7,141 nt of DNA from Candidatus Aminicenantota bacterium (GTDB taxonomy: Bacteria > Acidobacteriota > Aminicenantia > UBA2199), in the NCBI GenBank assembly GCA_030671465.1, contig DAOVIP010000093.1:1-7141 (forward strand). The letters run 5' to 3'. Shown piece after piece: positions 1 to 6,671 of the stretch. Position 1 is the first letter of the stretch. Each line of letters starts with the position of its first letter. The notes below the pieces were generated by a model. That model did not search any database, was not told the origin of the DNA, and saw only the letters and a list, made by a program, of their open reading frames with translations. The position numbers were made by a program, and so were the translations under genes.

Positions 1-746
1 AACTTTCCGGTATTCTGCTTAAGGAATTGAAAAAACAGGGGATCGCTATCCATACTTCAACCGGAGTTGAAGCGACCCAGGTTCAAAAGGATGGGATTCA
101 CTTCAGTTTCAAACAGGATCAGAAAGTCTGGGAGGATCAATTTCAGAAAGTTCTGGTTTCAGTGGGCAGAACACCGGTTACCGATCAAATCTTTGCCGGG
201 TCCCTGGAAGTAAAAAAAGATCCGAAAGGGTACATTTCTGTGAACCAGAATTTACAGACCGATGTGGAAACGATTTTTGCTTGCGGCGATGTGGTCGGAC
301 CGCCCCTGCTGGCTCACAAAGCCTCGCATCAGGCCATGGCCATTGTGGATTTTATTACTGAAAACAAAAAGGTGAGTCATTTGACGGTTCCGGCAGCTGT
401 TTTTACTTTTCCAGAAATCGCCTCGGTCGGTTTAACCGAGACCGAAGCCAACCAAAGGGGGATAAAAATTAAAATAGCCCGGTTTCCCTATTCGGCCGGT
501 TCCCGTTCCAATGCCATTGATGACAAACAGGGATTGGTAAAAGTTGTAACCGACCTTGGCAACACCATCATTGGCGCCCATATCGTGGGTTCGGAAGCCG
601 CTGAATTGATGCCTTTACTGACCTATGCGGTCTCTCACCAGATGAAGGCCGGCGATTTTAAAGAACTTGTTTTCATCCATCCTACCCTGGGTGAGAATAT
701 CTGGGAAGCCCTGGGTTCAGTTGGGAATTTTTCAATTCATATTTGA
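1..746 (+). CDS. lpdA: Dihydrolipoamide dehydrogenase (E3), C-terminal part, cut at left edge
   Basis: FAD-dependent disulfide oxidoreductase that reoxidises dihydrolipoyl groups with NAD+ in pyruvate/2-oxoglutarate dehydrogenase or glycine-cleavage complexes (family knowledge). The frame is open to the left edge, with its first full codon at position 3. A TTG at 27 could be mistaken for a start but lies mid-domain. About 247 residues are visible, roughly half of the usual ~470 aa. The N-terminal FAD dinucleotide fold and the CxxxxC redox pair are off-window. Seen here are the end of the NAD domain (SVGRTP), the second FAD contact (ACGDVVGPPLLAHKASHQAM, about 276-335), and the dimerisation domain starting at VPAAVFTFPEIASVGLTETEA. 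The catalytic His-Glu pair in HPTLGE is present (His codon 678-680, Glu codon 693-695). The HPTLxE form favours Lpd over glutathione or mercuric reductase. Which complex it serves cannot be told without the upstream genes. The stop TGA is followed by 135 bp with a separate promoter candidate, so it may end its own operon. Confidence 0.88.
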   Translation, partial: LSGILLKELKKQGIAIHTSTGVEATQVQKDGIHFSFKQDQKVWEDQFQKVLVSVGRTPVTDQIFAGSLEVKKDPKGYISVNQNLQTDVETIFACGDVVGPPLLAHKASHQAMAIVDFITENKKVSHLTVPAAVFTFPEIASVGLTETEANQRGIKIKIARFPYSAGSRSNAIDDKQGLVKVVTDLGNTIIGAHIVGSEAAELMPLLTYAVSHQMKAGDFKELVFIHPTLGENIWEALGSVGNFSIHI

Positions 747-794
747 GCTTCAATTATTTTTAACAACGAATGTTTCGAAGGAATTTTATTTCCC

Positions 795-823
795 TTTACA
801 TGTTTTTTATTTTTTTTTAAAAT
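795..823 (+). promoter_or_regulatory. Candidate sigma-70 promoter for ppsA
   Basis: TTTACA at 795-800 (5 of 6 to TTGACA) is followed after exactly 17 bases by TAAAAT at 818-823 (5 of 6 to TATAAT). The spacer is almost pure T. Transcription would start near 830 and give a leader of about 52 bases before the ppsA start at 882. It lies in the 135-bp gap after lpdA, so ppsA can be transcribed independently. This is a consensus match by eye only, and the AT-rich gap raises the chance of a coincidental match. Confidence 0.5.
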
Positions 824-881
824 GGGGCTATGAGCATGATCGAAATTTGTTCTTTTCAAAACAATCCATAAGGAGCCGTCG

Positions 882-3659
882 ATGAAAGCAGAATCCGATC
901 AATCAAAGATGAACCGTTATATTTTATGGTTTCGCGAGATCAGGAACAATGATGTGAACCTGGGGGGGGGGAAGGCGGCCAGCGGGGGGGAAATGATCAG
1001 TCAGCTTCAGGGAATGGGTGTGGAAGTCCCGGATGGTTTTGCTATCACCGTGAATGGTTATAATTTGTTTGTTGACCAATCTCCGGGGTTGTGGGAGTTC
1101 ATTAAAAGGGAAGTGAATAAAGTTAGCGAGGCGTTTCAAAAACTGCAGTCAGCCAAGGAAACCCTGGAAATAGAAAAACAAAAAAGCGGAAATCAGATTC
1201 CCGAAGCATTCAAAAAAGCCTATGAGGATGCCAACCGGTCTTTTCAATTGGAACTGGTTAAATGCGGGGGCCTGATTCGGGAACAGATTTCCCAGGCCCC
1301 TTTTCCAGATGAATTGTCTCAGCAGCTGGAAGAAGCCTACCGGCAATTGTGTCAGGAGTCCGGGCTGGAGACGCCCTCTCTGGCGGTTCGTTCCAGTGCC
1401 ACAGCCGAAGACCTGCCCGATGCCTCTTTTGCCGGCCAGCAGGATACCTATCTGAATGTCTCGGGCCTGGAAACGGTTAAAAAAGCCTGTGTGGATTGTT
1501 TTGCCTCGTTGTTTTCCAATCGGGCCATCAGTTATCGGGAGGATGTCCGTTATTCCCAGCAGAAAAAAGCCAGGGAAGCCCATCGGAACCGGGATGAAAA
1601 GGCCGAGTCCTATCACCTGTCCGTTATCCAGGCCGTCGATCATTTGAAAGTGGGTATTTCTGTAGTCGTTCAATTGATGGTCAGGAGTGATTTGGCCTCC
1701 AGTGGTGTGATCTTTACCATTGATACGGAATCGGGATTTCCGGATGTGGTGTATATCACCGCTGCCTGGGGCCTGGGGGAATACGTGGTTCAGGGAAGGG
1801 TGAATCCGGATCAGCATTATGTCTTCAAGCCCACTCGATCGGTGATTGATGAAAAACCCGGCATGAAAGATGTGAAACTGGTATATGGAGATGACGGGGG
1901 TGTGAAAGAGGAGGTTGTGCCGGTTCACCAGCGCAAGAGTTTTTGCTTGCAGCCTGAAGAGATTATGAAACTGGCCGAATGGGCCCTGGTCATTGAGAAG
2001 CATTACGGCCAGCCTATTGATATAGAGTGGGCCAAGGACGGATTGTCAGGAAAGATTTATATTGTTCAGGCACGTCCCGAGACCGTTCATTCGACCAAAA
2101 CCTCAACCGAAATCTTCCAGATGCAGAAACGTCCCGATAAACCTATCATGGAAGGTGAAGCAGTGGGAAACCGGATCGGCCAGGGAGCGGTCAATATCAT
2201 TGAAGATTCCTCCAAGATCAGTGAATTTGTTCCGGATGAGGTTCTGGTTACGGACATGACCAACCCGGACTGGGAGTCAATCATGAAGGTGGCCTCGGCC
2301 ATTATAACCAATAGGGGGGGGCGGACCTGTCATGCGGCGATTGTCAGCCGTGAAATTGGAATACCCTGTGTGATTGGAACCGGTCACGCCACCCAGGTTC
2401 TGCAGCCCGGCCAAAAGGTTACGGTCGATTGCAGCGAAGGCCAGGGATTGATTTATGACGGAATACTTCCTTTTAAAATCAGCAAGCTGGATCCTTCCAG
2501 GGTTCCCAAAACCAAAACCAAGATCATGTTGAATATCGGGATCCCGGAACAGTCATTTTCAGCTGGATTGCTTCCCCATGATGGAGTGGGGCTGGCCCGG
2601 GAGGAATTTATTATCAACTCCCATATTCAGATTCATCCGCTGGCCCTGGTTCATTACGGGGTGCTTGAACTTTTGGGCCACCAGAAGGGATTGCTGGAAT
2701 ATGCCCGAAAGGTTGGCATGCAAATAGAGAGCTTAACCGCTACCTATATGGACAAGACCCAGTATTTTATCGATAAACTTGCCTTTGGCATCGGCCGCAT
2801 TGCCGCGGGTTTTTATCCCGAAAAGGCGATTATCCGACTATCGGATTTTAAATCCAATGAGTACGCCAGCCTCATCGGCGGAAAGCTATTCGAACCCAAG
2901 GAATCCAATCCCATGATCGGTTGGCGTGGTTGTTCTCGATACTATGATAAACGCTACCAGGCGGCCTTTATTCTGGAATGTAAAGCCATAGCCAAGGTGC
3001 GCAGTGAGATGAAATTGTCCAATGTGATGGTGATGTTGCCATTCTGCCGCACCCCGGAAGAAGGGACAAAAGTCATCGAAATAATGAGTGAGCAGGGTTT
3101 GGTCAGGGGAGAGCCCTTGGATTCACCGCTGGAGCTGTATTGTATGGCTGAAATTCCTTCCAATATTATCCTGGCCGATGAATTCAGCAAGATTGTTGAT
3201 GGTTTTTCAATCGGATCCAATGACCTGACCCAGTTGACCCTGGGTCTGGACCGGGATTCCGAGCTTCTATCCCACATTTATGATGAACGAAATACTGCGG
3301 TAAAAAGAATGATTTCCCAGTTGATTGAAGTGGCACATCGCAATGGATGCAAGGTGGGAATCTGTGGTCAGGCTCCGTCTGATTTCCCCTCTTTTACCGC
3401 TTTTTTAGTGGAAGAAGGGATTGATTCCATTTCGCTGAATCCGGATACCTTGATCCAGACCAAAGCCCTGACTTTTTTGATGGAGGTTGCCAAGTCAAAA
3501 GGAATTTCCTATGAAGAAATCGATAAGGATTTTATCACCGGGACACTGAAAGAATATGGTGATGATCTGATCCAGGAAGTGTCTCGTTTAATTGACCAGG
3601 AACGTCAAAAAAAGGCCAAAGAGTTGAGGATTATGCCCCGGCGTCCGGCCCGTATTTAA
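882..3659 (+). CDS. ppsA: Phosphoenolpyruvate synthase (pyruvate, water dikinase), enlarged form
   Basis: Converts pyruvate + ATP + water to PEP + AMP + phosphate, the cytosolic entry to gluconeogenesis. The ATG at 882 is chosen for AAGGAG at 870-875, six bases upstream. Domains: ATP-grasp/pyruvate-binding region about residues 13-405, including AVRSSATAEDLPDASFAGQQ (168-187), FTIDTESGF (278-286) and the closing IVQARPETV (394-402). The swivelling phosphohistidine domain has GGRTCHAAI (479-487) with catalytic His484. The C-terminal PEP-binding barrel is about 545-860, with GVGLAREEFIIN (568-579), RLSDFKSNEY (652-661), FSIGSNDLTQL (775-785) and GICGQAPSD (826-834), whose Cys828 is the expected acid/base residue. 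At 925 aa it is longer than E. coli PpsA (792 aa). The excess lies mainly in a helical insertion (about 79-125), a charged insertion (about 221-248) and a tail of about 54 residues. In the glycine-rich loop, residues 28 and 35 are Gly where Val and Leu are usual, both within G-tracts. The gene converges on the Ycf46-like gene, 12 bp away. Confidence 0.97.
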   Translation: MKAESDQSKMNRYILWFREIRNNDVNLGGGKAASGGEMISQLQGMGVEVPDGFAITVNGYNLFVDQSPGLWEFIKREVNKVSEAFQKLQSAKETLEIEKQKSGNQIPEAFKKAYEDANRSFQLELVKCGGLIREQISQAPFPDELSQQLEEAYRQLCQESGLETPSLAVRSSATAEDLPDASFAGQQDTYLNVSGLETVKKACVDCFASLFSNRAISYREDVRYSQQKKAREAHRNRDEKAESYHLSVIQAVDHLKVGISVVVQLMVRSDLASSGVIFTIDTESGFPDVVYITAAWGLGEYVVQGRVNPDQHYVFKPTRSVIDEKPGMKDVKLVYGDDGGVKEEVVPVHQRKSFCLQPEEIMKLAEWALVIEKHYGQPIDIEWAKDGLSGKIYIVQARPETVHSTKTSTEIFQMQKRPDKPIMEGEAVGNRIGQGAVNIIEDSSKISEFVPDEVLVTDMTNPDWESIMKVASAIITNRGGRTCHAAIVSREIGIPCVIGTGHATQVLQPGQKVTVDCSEGQGLIYDGILPFKISKLDPSRVPKTKTKIMLNIGIPEQSFSAGLLPHDGVGLAREEFIINSHIQIHPLALVHYGVLELLGHQKGLLEYARKVGMQIESLTATYMDKTQYFIDKLAFGIGRIAAGFYPEKAIIRLSDFKSNEYASLIGGKLFEPKESNPMIGWRGCSRYYDKRYQAAFILECKAIAKVRSEMKLSNVMVMLPFCRTPEEGTKVIEIMSEQGLVRGEPLDSPLELYCMAEIPSNIILADEFSKIVDGFSIGSNDLTQLTLGLDRDSELLSHIYDERNTAVKRMISQLIEVAHRNGCKVGICGQAPSDFPSFTAFLVEEGIDSISLNPDTLIQTKALTFLMEVAKSKGISYEEIDKDFITGTLKEYGDDLIQEVSRLIDQERQKKAKELRIMPRRPARI
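962..990 (+). repeat. Paired G-tracts (G10 and G7) inside ppsA
   Basis: A run of ten G (962-971) and a run of seven G (984-990) are separated by twelve bases. They encode the glycine-rich loop LGGGKAASGGEM of the ATP-grasp domain (residues 27-38), and nearly all the Gly codons are GGG. Such homopolymers are prone to polymerase slippage and to base-calling error. Any single-base change in length would shift the frame at about residue 30. The reading frame as given is intact and matches the family through this region. Confidence 0.9.
2314..2321 (+). repeat. G8 tract beside the phosphohistidine codon of ppsA
   Basis: Eight consecutive G (2314-2321) span the AGG GGG GGG CGG-type codons of NRGGRTCH. 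The tract ends ten bases before the catalytic His484 codon (2331-2333). The encoded residues are the normal family residues, so this tract carries no visible substitution. It is a third slippage-prone site in the same gene. Confidence 0.85.
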
Positions 3660-3671
3660 GAGTGCCAAGAA

Positions 3672-5159
3672 CTAATATTCTTTATCCTTGGAGGCATTCA
3701 CAGCCCGTTTATGTGCCCAGCTGCGGATTTTCTTTATCTGCTCTTCCATGGTGGTTGACAGGGGCACTGAATTTCCGAAAATCACAAACAGGTCATCTTC
3801 GTTGAGCTTGCGGTTTTGATTGAATGCCTCATACATCCCCGAAATGATAACCTGTTCTATTTCACTACCGGACCACCCTTTGGTGATCTGGGCCAGCTGG
3901 GGAATATTGAAAAGACTGACATCATTGCCCTTGTCCTTCAGGTGAATGGTAAAAATTTCTTCCCGTTCTTTTCGGGTGGGCAGGTCAATGAAAAAAATCT
4001 GATCAAACCGTCCCCTTCTCAATATCTCGGCCGGTAGCATGTCGATACGGTTGGCTGTGGCCGCAATAAATATTTCAGAGGTGTGTTCCTGCATCCAGGT
4101 CAGAAAATATCCGAGAATCCTGGATGATTCACTGTCTGTGTGTTTATCGGTGATACCACTCTCGATTTCATCGATCCACAATATGGCCGGAGCCACTGAA
4201 TCCATGGTTTTCAAGGCTCTGGAGAAGGCCAATTCCGGAGAACCTCCCATACCCGAATACACCAGGTTCATGTCCAACCTGAACAGGGGGAGATCCCACA
4301 ATGAAGCGATGATCTTGGATGAAAGACTTTTTCCGCATCCCGAGATTCCCATGGTCAGCATGCCCCGGGGTCTTTCCAGCCCGAATTGTTTTGCCTCCTT
4401 GGAAAATGCCCGTTCTCTCTTTTTCAGCCAGTCTTTCAAATTGTCCAGTCCCCCCATGTCATCCATGGTGAATTTATGGGGGTAGTATTCGAGTACACCT
4501 TCCTTCAGAATCAGCTGCTTTTTTTCCAGATGGATCTTACTCACCAGGTCAATGGAAATGCTGTTTTTCCCCTGAAAGGCTTTCATGAAGGCCCGGTATG
4601 CCTCATCGAGGGTCAGCCCCTGGGCCGCTATGATAAAAGTCTTTTTTTGCTTTTCATCCAGGTTTATCCGGCGGCCAGATTTTTCTATTGAATCCAGAAA
4701 TTTGAAGAATAAATTTTTAAGCTCATCATAATCTGGAAGATCGAAATGGATGATATCGATCTCCTTTTTGATGCTGTCGGGAAAGTAGTCATCCGGCGAG
4801 AGCAGGATAATCAGTTTTTTGGAGTTCTTTAATTTTTTATAAGCCTCTCTTAGCTTTCGGATGATCTCCGGTGATTGACGGATCAGGGGGTTCAAATCCC
4901 TGAAGATAATAATTCCGACGGTATTTTTATTCATGAAATAGTCAATGGCTTGAACCGGATCCTGGGTTTGATTGACTGTCTGGTTGTTTTCCGTGATGCC
5001 ATTGTTAATATCCCAGAACAGGAGGTTGTCAGTTTTTAGCACCTGTTCGGCGATTTTGGCCATATAATTTTCAACTCTTTTTTCTTCATAGGAAACGATT
5101 TGAAGAATGGGTTGACCTGACGCAATGGAATTCTTGATATGGTTGATTGCATTATTCAT
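3672..5159 (-). CDS. AAA+ ATPase of the Ycf46 type
   Basis: A 495-aa single-active-site AAA+ protein, predicted cytosolic, with no signal peptide or membrane segment visible. Residues about 1-160 form an N-terminal alpha/beta domain that resembles an AAA fold without a Walker A motif (strands IVSYEEKRVE, NLLFWD, VGIIIFRDLN, KLIILLSPDD). A linker carries GLTLDEAYRAF (181-191), and MGGLDNLKDWLKKRERAF (235-252) leads into the active AAA domain. Seen there are Walker A GISGCGKS (271-278, Lys277), Walker B AILWIDEIE (325-333, Asp330/Glu331), sensor-1 Asn370 in ATAN, RRGRFD arginine-finger region (381-386) and a sensor-2-like GWSGSEIE (428-435). This order, the length near 500 aa and the GGLDNLK-W block match the Ycf46 family of COG0464 rather than FtsH or proteasomal ATPases. 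Its substrate is not known; cyanobacterial members have been tied to photosynthesis or carbon-uptake regulation. The start ATG has AGAGGT at 5170-5165, five bases away. It is the second gene after pepT, 10 bp downstream, so probably cotranscribed. Confidence 0.85.
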   Translation of the reverse strand: MNNAINHIKNSIASGQPILQIVSYEEKRVENYMAKIAEQVLKTDNLLFWDINNGITENNQTVNQTQDPVQAIDYFMNKNTVGIIIFRDLNPLIRQSPEIIRKLREAYKKLKNSKKLIILLSPDDYFPDSIKKEIDIIHFDLPDYDELKNLFFKFLDSIEKSGRRINLDEKQKKTFIIAAQGLTLDEAYRAFMKAFQGKNSISIDLVSKIHLEKKQLILKEGVLEYYPHKFTMDDMGGLDNLKDWLKKRERAFSKEAKQFGLERPRGMLTMGISGCGKSLSSKIIASLWDLPLFRLDMNLVYSGMGGSPELAFSRALKTMDSVAPAILWIDEIESGITDKHTDSESSRILGYFLTWMQEHTSEIFIAATANRIDMLPAEILRRGRFDQIFFIDLPTRKEREEIFTIHLKDKGNDVSLFNIPQLAQITKGWSGSEIEQVIISGMYEAFNQNRKLNEDDLFVIFGNSVPLSTTMEEQIKKIRSWAHKRAVNASKDKEY

Positions 5160-5164
5160 CTTTT

Positions 5165-5170
5165 ACCTCT
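5165..5170 (-). promoter_or_regulatory. Ribosome binding site of the AAA+ gene, touching the pepT stop
   Basis: On the minus strand AGAGGT (5170-5165) lies five bases before the ATG at 5159. Its first base is also the last base of the pepT TAA stop (5172-5170). Ribosomes ending pepT therefore sit directly over this site, which fits translational coupling of the two genes. The coupling is inferred from the spacing. Confidence 0.7.
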
Positions 5171-6402
5171 TATTGTGACCAGAGTTTCATGAGCTGGATG
5201 ATGACTTCTGTTGCCTTCTGCATGTCCTCCAGAGTGATCCATTCATAACGGGAGTGGAAATTCAAGCCGCCGGTAAATAAATTGGGGGTGGGCAATCCCA
5301 TAAAACTCAGTCTGGCGCCATCAGTTCCGCCTCTGATGATATTTTTAACCGGTTTAATTCCGGCAAGTTTTATGGCATCGATTGCTTTTTCAAGGACTTC
5401 GGGATATTTGTCCAGTATGCTTTTCATGTTTCGGTAAGATTCAATAATTTTAAAATCAATGGATGCTTTGGGGTGTTTTTTGGCTATCGAATCGATGATC
5501 TTTTTTAATCGGGATTCCTTTTCTTTCAACCCGCTTTTCCCAAAATCCCGAATCAAGACCTTCATGACCGTTTTTTCGACTCCCCCGGATATGGTGTAGG
5601 GATGAATATAACCCTCTCTTTTTTCGGTGGTTTCCGGTGACATGGAGGTTTTTGGAAATTGCTCAAGAATTTCGGAAGCGATTTTTATGGAATTGATTAA
5701 CTTGTTTTTGGCATACCCCGGATGGACATTCACTCCCGTGACGGTGATAACCACTGTATCGGCACAGAAAGTTTCATCTTCGATCTCACCCAGTTTTTCT
5801 CCGTCTATGGTATAGGCATAATCTGCTTTTACATCCTTCAGGTTTAGCTTCTCGGTTCCCCTGCCGACTTCCTCATCGGGAGTGAACAATAGCTGAATAT
5901 TGGGTCGGGGGATTTTCGGATTTTTTATCAGATAATTTACTGCGCTCATGATTTCCGCAATCCCGGCCTTGTTGTCTGCTCCAAGCAGGGTAGATCCATC
6001 GGTGGTGATCAGGGTTTTTCCGATTTGTTTTTTCAGATGGGGGTTTTCCTTCAGTTTTAAGATGATATTGTCTTTTGAAGATAGCATGACATCCTGACCC
6101 TGGTAATTTTTGTGGAGCTTGGGCTTTACATTTTTACCCGAAACATCCGGGGAGGTATCCAGATGGGCAATGAGGGCAATGGTTGGTGTCTTTTTGCTCT
6201 GATTGGTTTTGAGGGCTGCAAAAACATACCCCCATTTGTTGACTTTCACATTCTCCAATTTCATTTCCTCAAGTTCTTGTTTTAAAAGATTGGCCAAATC
6301 GAATTGTTTTTTGGTGGAAGGGAAAGATTTTGATTCTTCGTCTGACTGGGTGTCGATTTTCACATAGTGTAAAAAATTATTGAGTAAGTCGGGAAACTGC
6401 AT
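5170..6402 (-). CDS. pepT: Peptidase T (tripeptide aminopeptidase, M20B)
   Basis: Di-zinc cytosolic aminopeptidase that removes the N-terminal residue from tripeptides, supplying amino acids from peptide breakdown. It is 410 aa against 408 in E. coli PepT, hence full length. Metal and catalytic residues all fall in the expected order: His80 and Asp82 in AHLDTSPD, Asp143 in LLGADNKAG, the base Glu177 and ligand Glu178 in FTPDEEVGRG, Asp200 in YTIDGE, and His383 in GLNFHSRYEW. The dimerisation or lid region spans about 210-325 with VNVHPGYAKNKLINS and IRDF. The block IRGGTDGARLSFMGLPTPNLFTGG (356-379) is diagnostic of PepT over other M20 peptidases. The ATG at 6402 has GGAGG (6412-6408) five bases upstream. 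It is first in an apparent two-gene unit with the Ycf46-like ATPase and divergent from purA. No residue expected for activity is missing. Confidence 0.97.
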   Translation of the reverse strand: MQFPDLLNNFLHYVKIDTQSDEESKSFPSTKKQFDLANLLKQELEEMKLENVKVNKWGYVFAALKTNQSKKTPTIALIAHLDTSPDVSGKNVKPKLHKNYQGQDVMLSSKDNIILKLKENPHLKKQIGKTLITTDGSTLLGADNKAGIAEIMSAVNYLIKNPKIPRPNIQLLFTPDEEVGRGTEKLNLKDVKADYAYTIDGEKLGEIEDETFCADTVVITVTGVNVHPGYAKNKLINSIKIASEILEQFPKTSMSPETTEKREGYIHPYTISGGVEKTVMKVLIRDFGKSGLKEKESRLKKIIDSIAKKHPKASIDFKIIESYRNMKSILDKYPEVLEKAIDAIKLAGIKPVKNIIRGGTDGARLSFMGLPTPNLFTGGLNFHSRYEWITLEDMQKATEVIIQLMKLWSQ

Positions 6403-6419
6403 TAAATCCTCCAGCTTGC

Positions 6420-6448
6420 ATTATAGAATATTTTGCCAAAAAAATAAA
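6420..6448 (-). promoter_or_regulatory. Candidate promoter for pepT and the AAA+ gene
   Basis: On the minus strand a perfect TATAAT lies at 6425-6420. Seventeen bases upstream is TTTATT (6448-6443), only 3 of 6 to the -35 consensus, with a T/A-rich spacer. Transcription would begin near 6413, almost at the Shine-Dalgarno sequence itself, leaving a leader of only about ten bases. The -10 match is strong and the -35 match weak. Confidence 0.4.
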
Positions 6449-6458
6449 GGAATCAGGC

Positions 6459-6671
6459 ATGGTTAATCCCAGGTTATCGAAATCCGAGGATTTAACCAAC
6501 ATTGAAGTCGAAAGTGAATTAGGTCATTCCTGTTGCATTATAACGGTTTCTCTGATACAATTCACATTTGTCTTTAGAATTCCGATGCCTGGATTGGAAT
6601 GCATCAAGGAATCATTGCCGGTTGGGTTTTCACAGTATGAAATAGGTTCTGGAAAAAGGAGAAAAACATGA
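6459..6671 (+). CDS. Doubtful short ORF overlapping the purA start
   Basis: A 70-codon reading frame that I do not recognise. Supporting it: AAGGA at 6447-6451 lies seven bases before its ATG, and its stop TGA (6669-6671) overlaps the purA ATG (6668-6670) in an ATGA arrangement typical of coupled genes. Against it: the predicted peptide has no visible domain, signal peptide or clear membrane helix, and the best purA promoter candidates lie inside it. No obvious promoter precedes it between pepT and its start. It could be a leader peptide, a remnant of a gene once upstream of purA, or chance. Chance is the most likely. Confidence 0.2.
   Translation: MVNPRLSKSEDLTNIEVESELGHSCCIITVSLIQFTFVFRIPMPGLECIKESLPVGFSQYEIGSGKRRKT
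6533..6580 (+). promoter_or_regulatory. Candidate purA promoter(s), two overlapping choices
   Basis: Two sigma-70-like pairs with 17-base spacers overlap here. One is TTGCAT (6533-6538) with TACAAT (6556-6561); the other is CTGATA (6552-6557) with TAGAAT (6575-6580). Each -10 matches 5 of 6; the -35 elements match 3 and 4 of 6. Starts would be near 6568 or 6587, giving leaders of about 80-100 bases before purA. I see no clear operator or riboswitch in that leader. The rest of the 265-bp gap (6403-6667) holds only the pepT promoter candidate and the doubtful ORF. Confidence 0.35.

Noticed and set aside
27..29. TTG as the start codon of the lpdA frame
   Set aside because: The frame is open upstream to position 3, and the residues there (SGILLKELKKQG) continue the Lpd NAD domain, so the apparent start is only an effect of the window edge.
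778..818. Possible lpdA terminator (AAGGAA/TTCC-CTT hairpin followed by T-runs)
   Set aside because: The stem is short, AT-rich and needs a bulge. The T-rich stretch is better explained as the spacer of the ppsA promoter candidate.
667..885. 72-codon frame running from the end of lpdA into the ppsA start
   Set aside because: It overlaps lpdA in another frame, its product is low-complexity Phe/Leu from the T-rich gap, and it covers the ppsA promoter and ribosome site.
1149..2003. 284-codon frame antisense to ppsA
   Set aside because: It lies wholly opposite strongly conserved ppsA sequence, has no recognisable motif, and reads as the complement of the real gene.
3663..3696. Possible terminator hairpin between ppsA and the ATPase gene (TGCC/GGCA and AAG/CTT, or AAGAA/TTCTT)
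   Set aside because: The pairings are weak or bulged, no T-run follows on either strand, and most of the segment is coding sequence of the ATPase gene.
4039..4485. 148-codon plus-strand frame inside the ATPase gene
   Set aside because: It covers the complement of the Walker A, Walker B and sensor-1 codons of the real gene and has no motif of its own.
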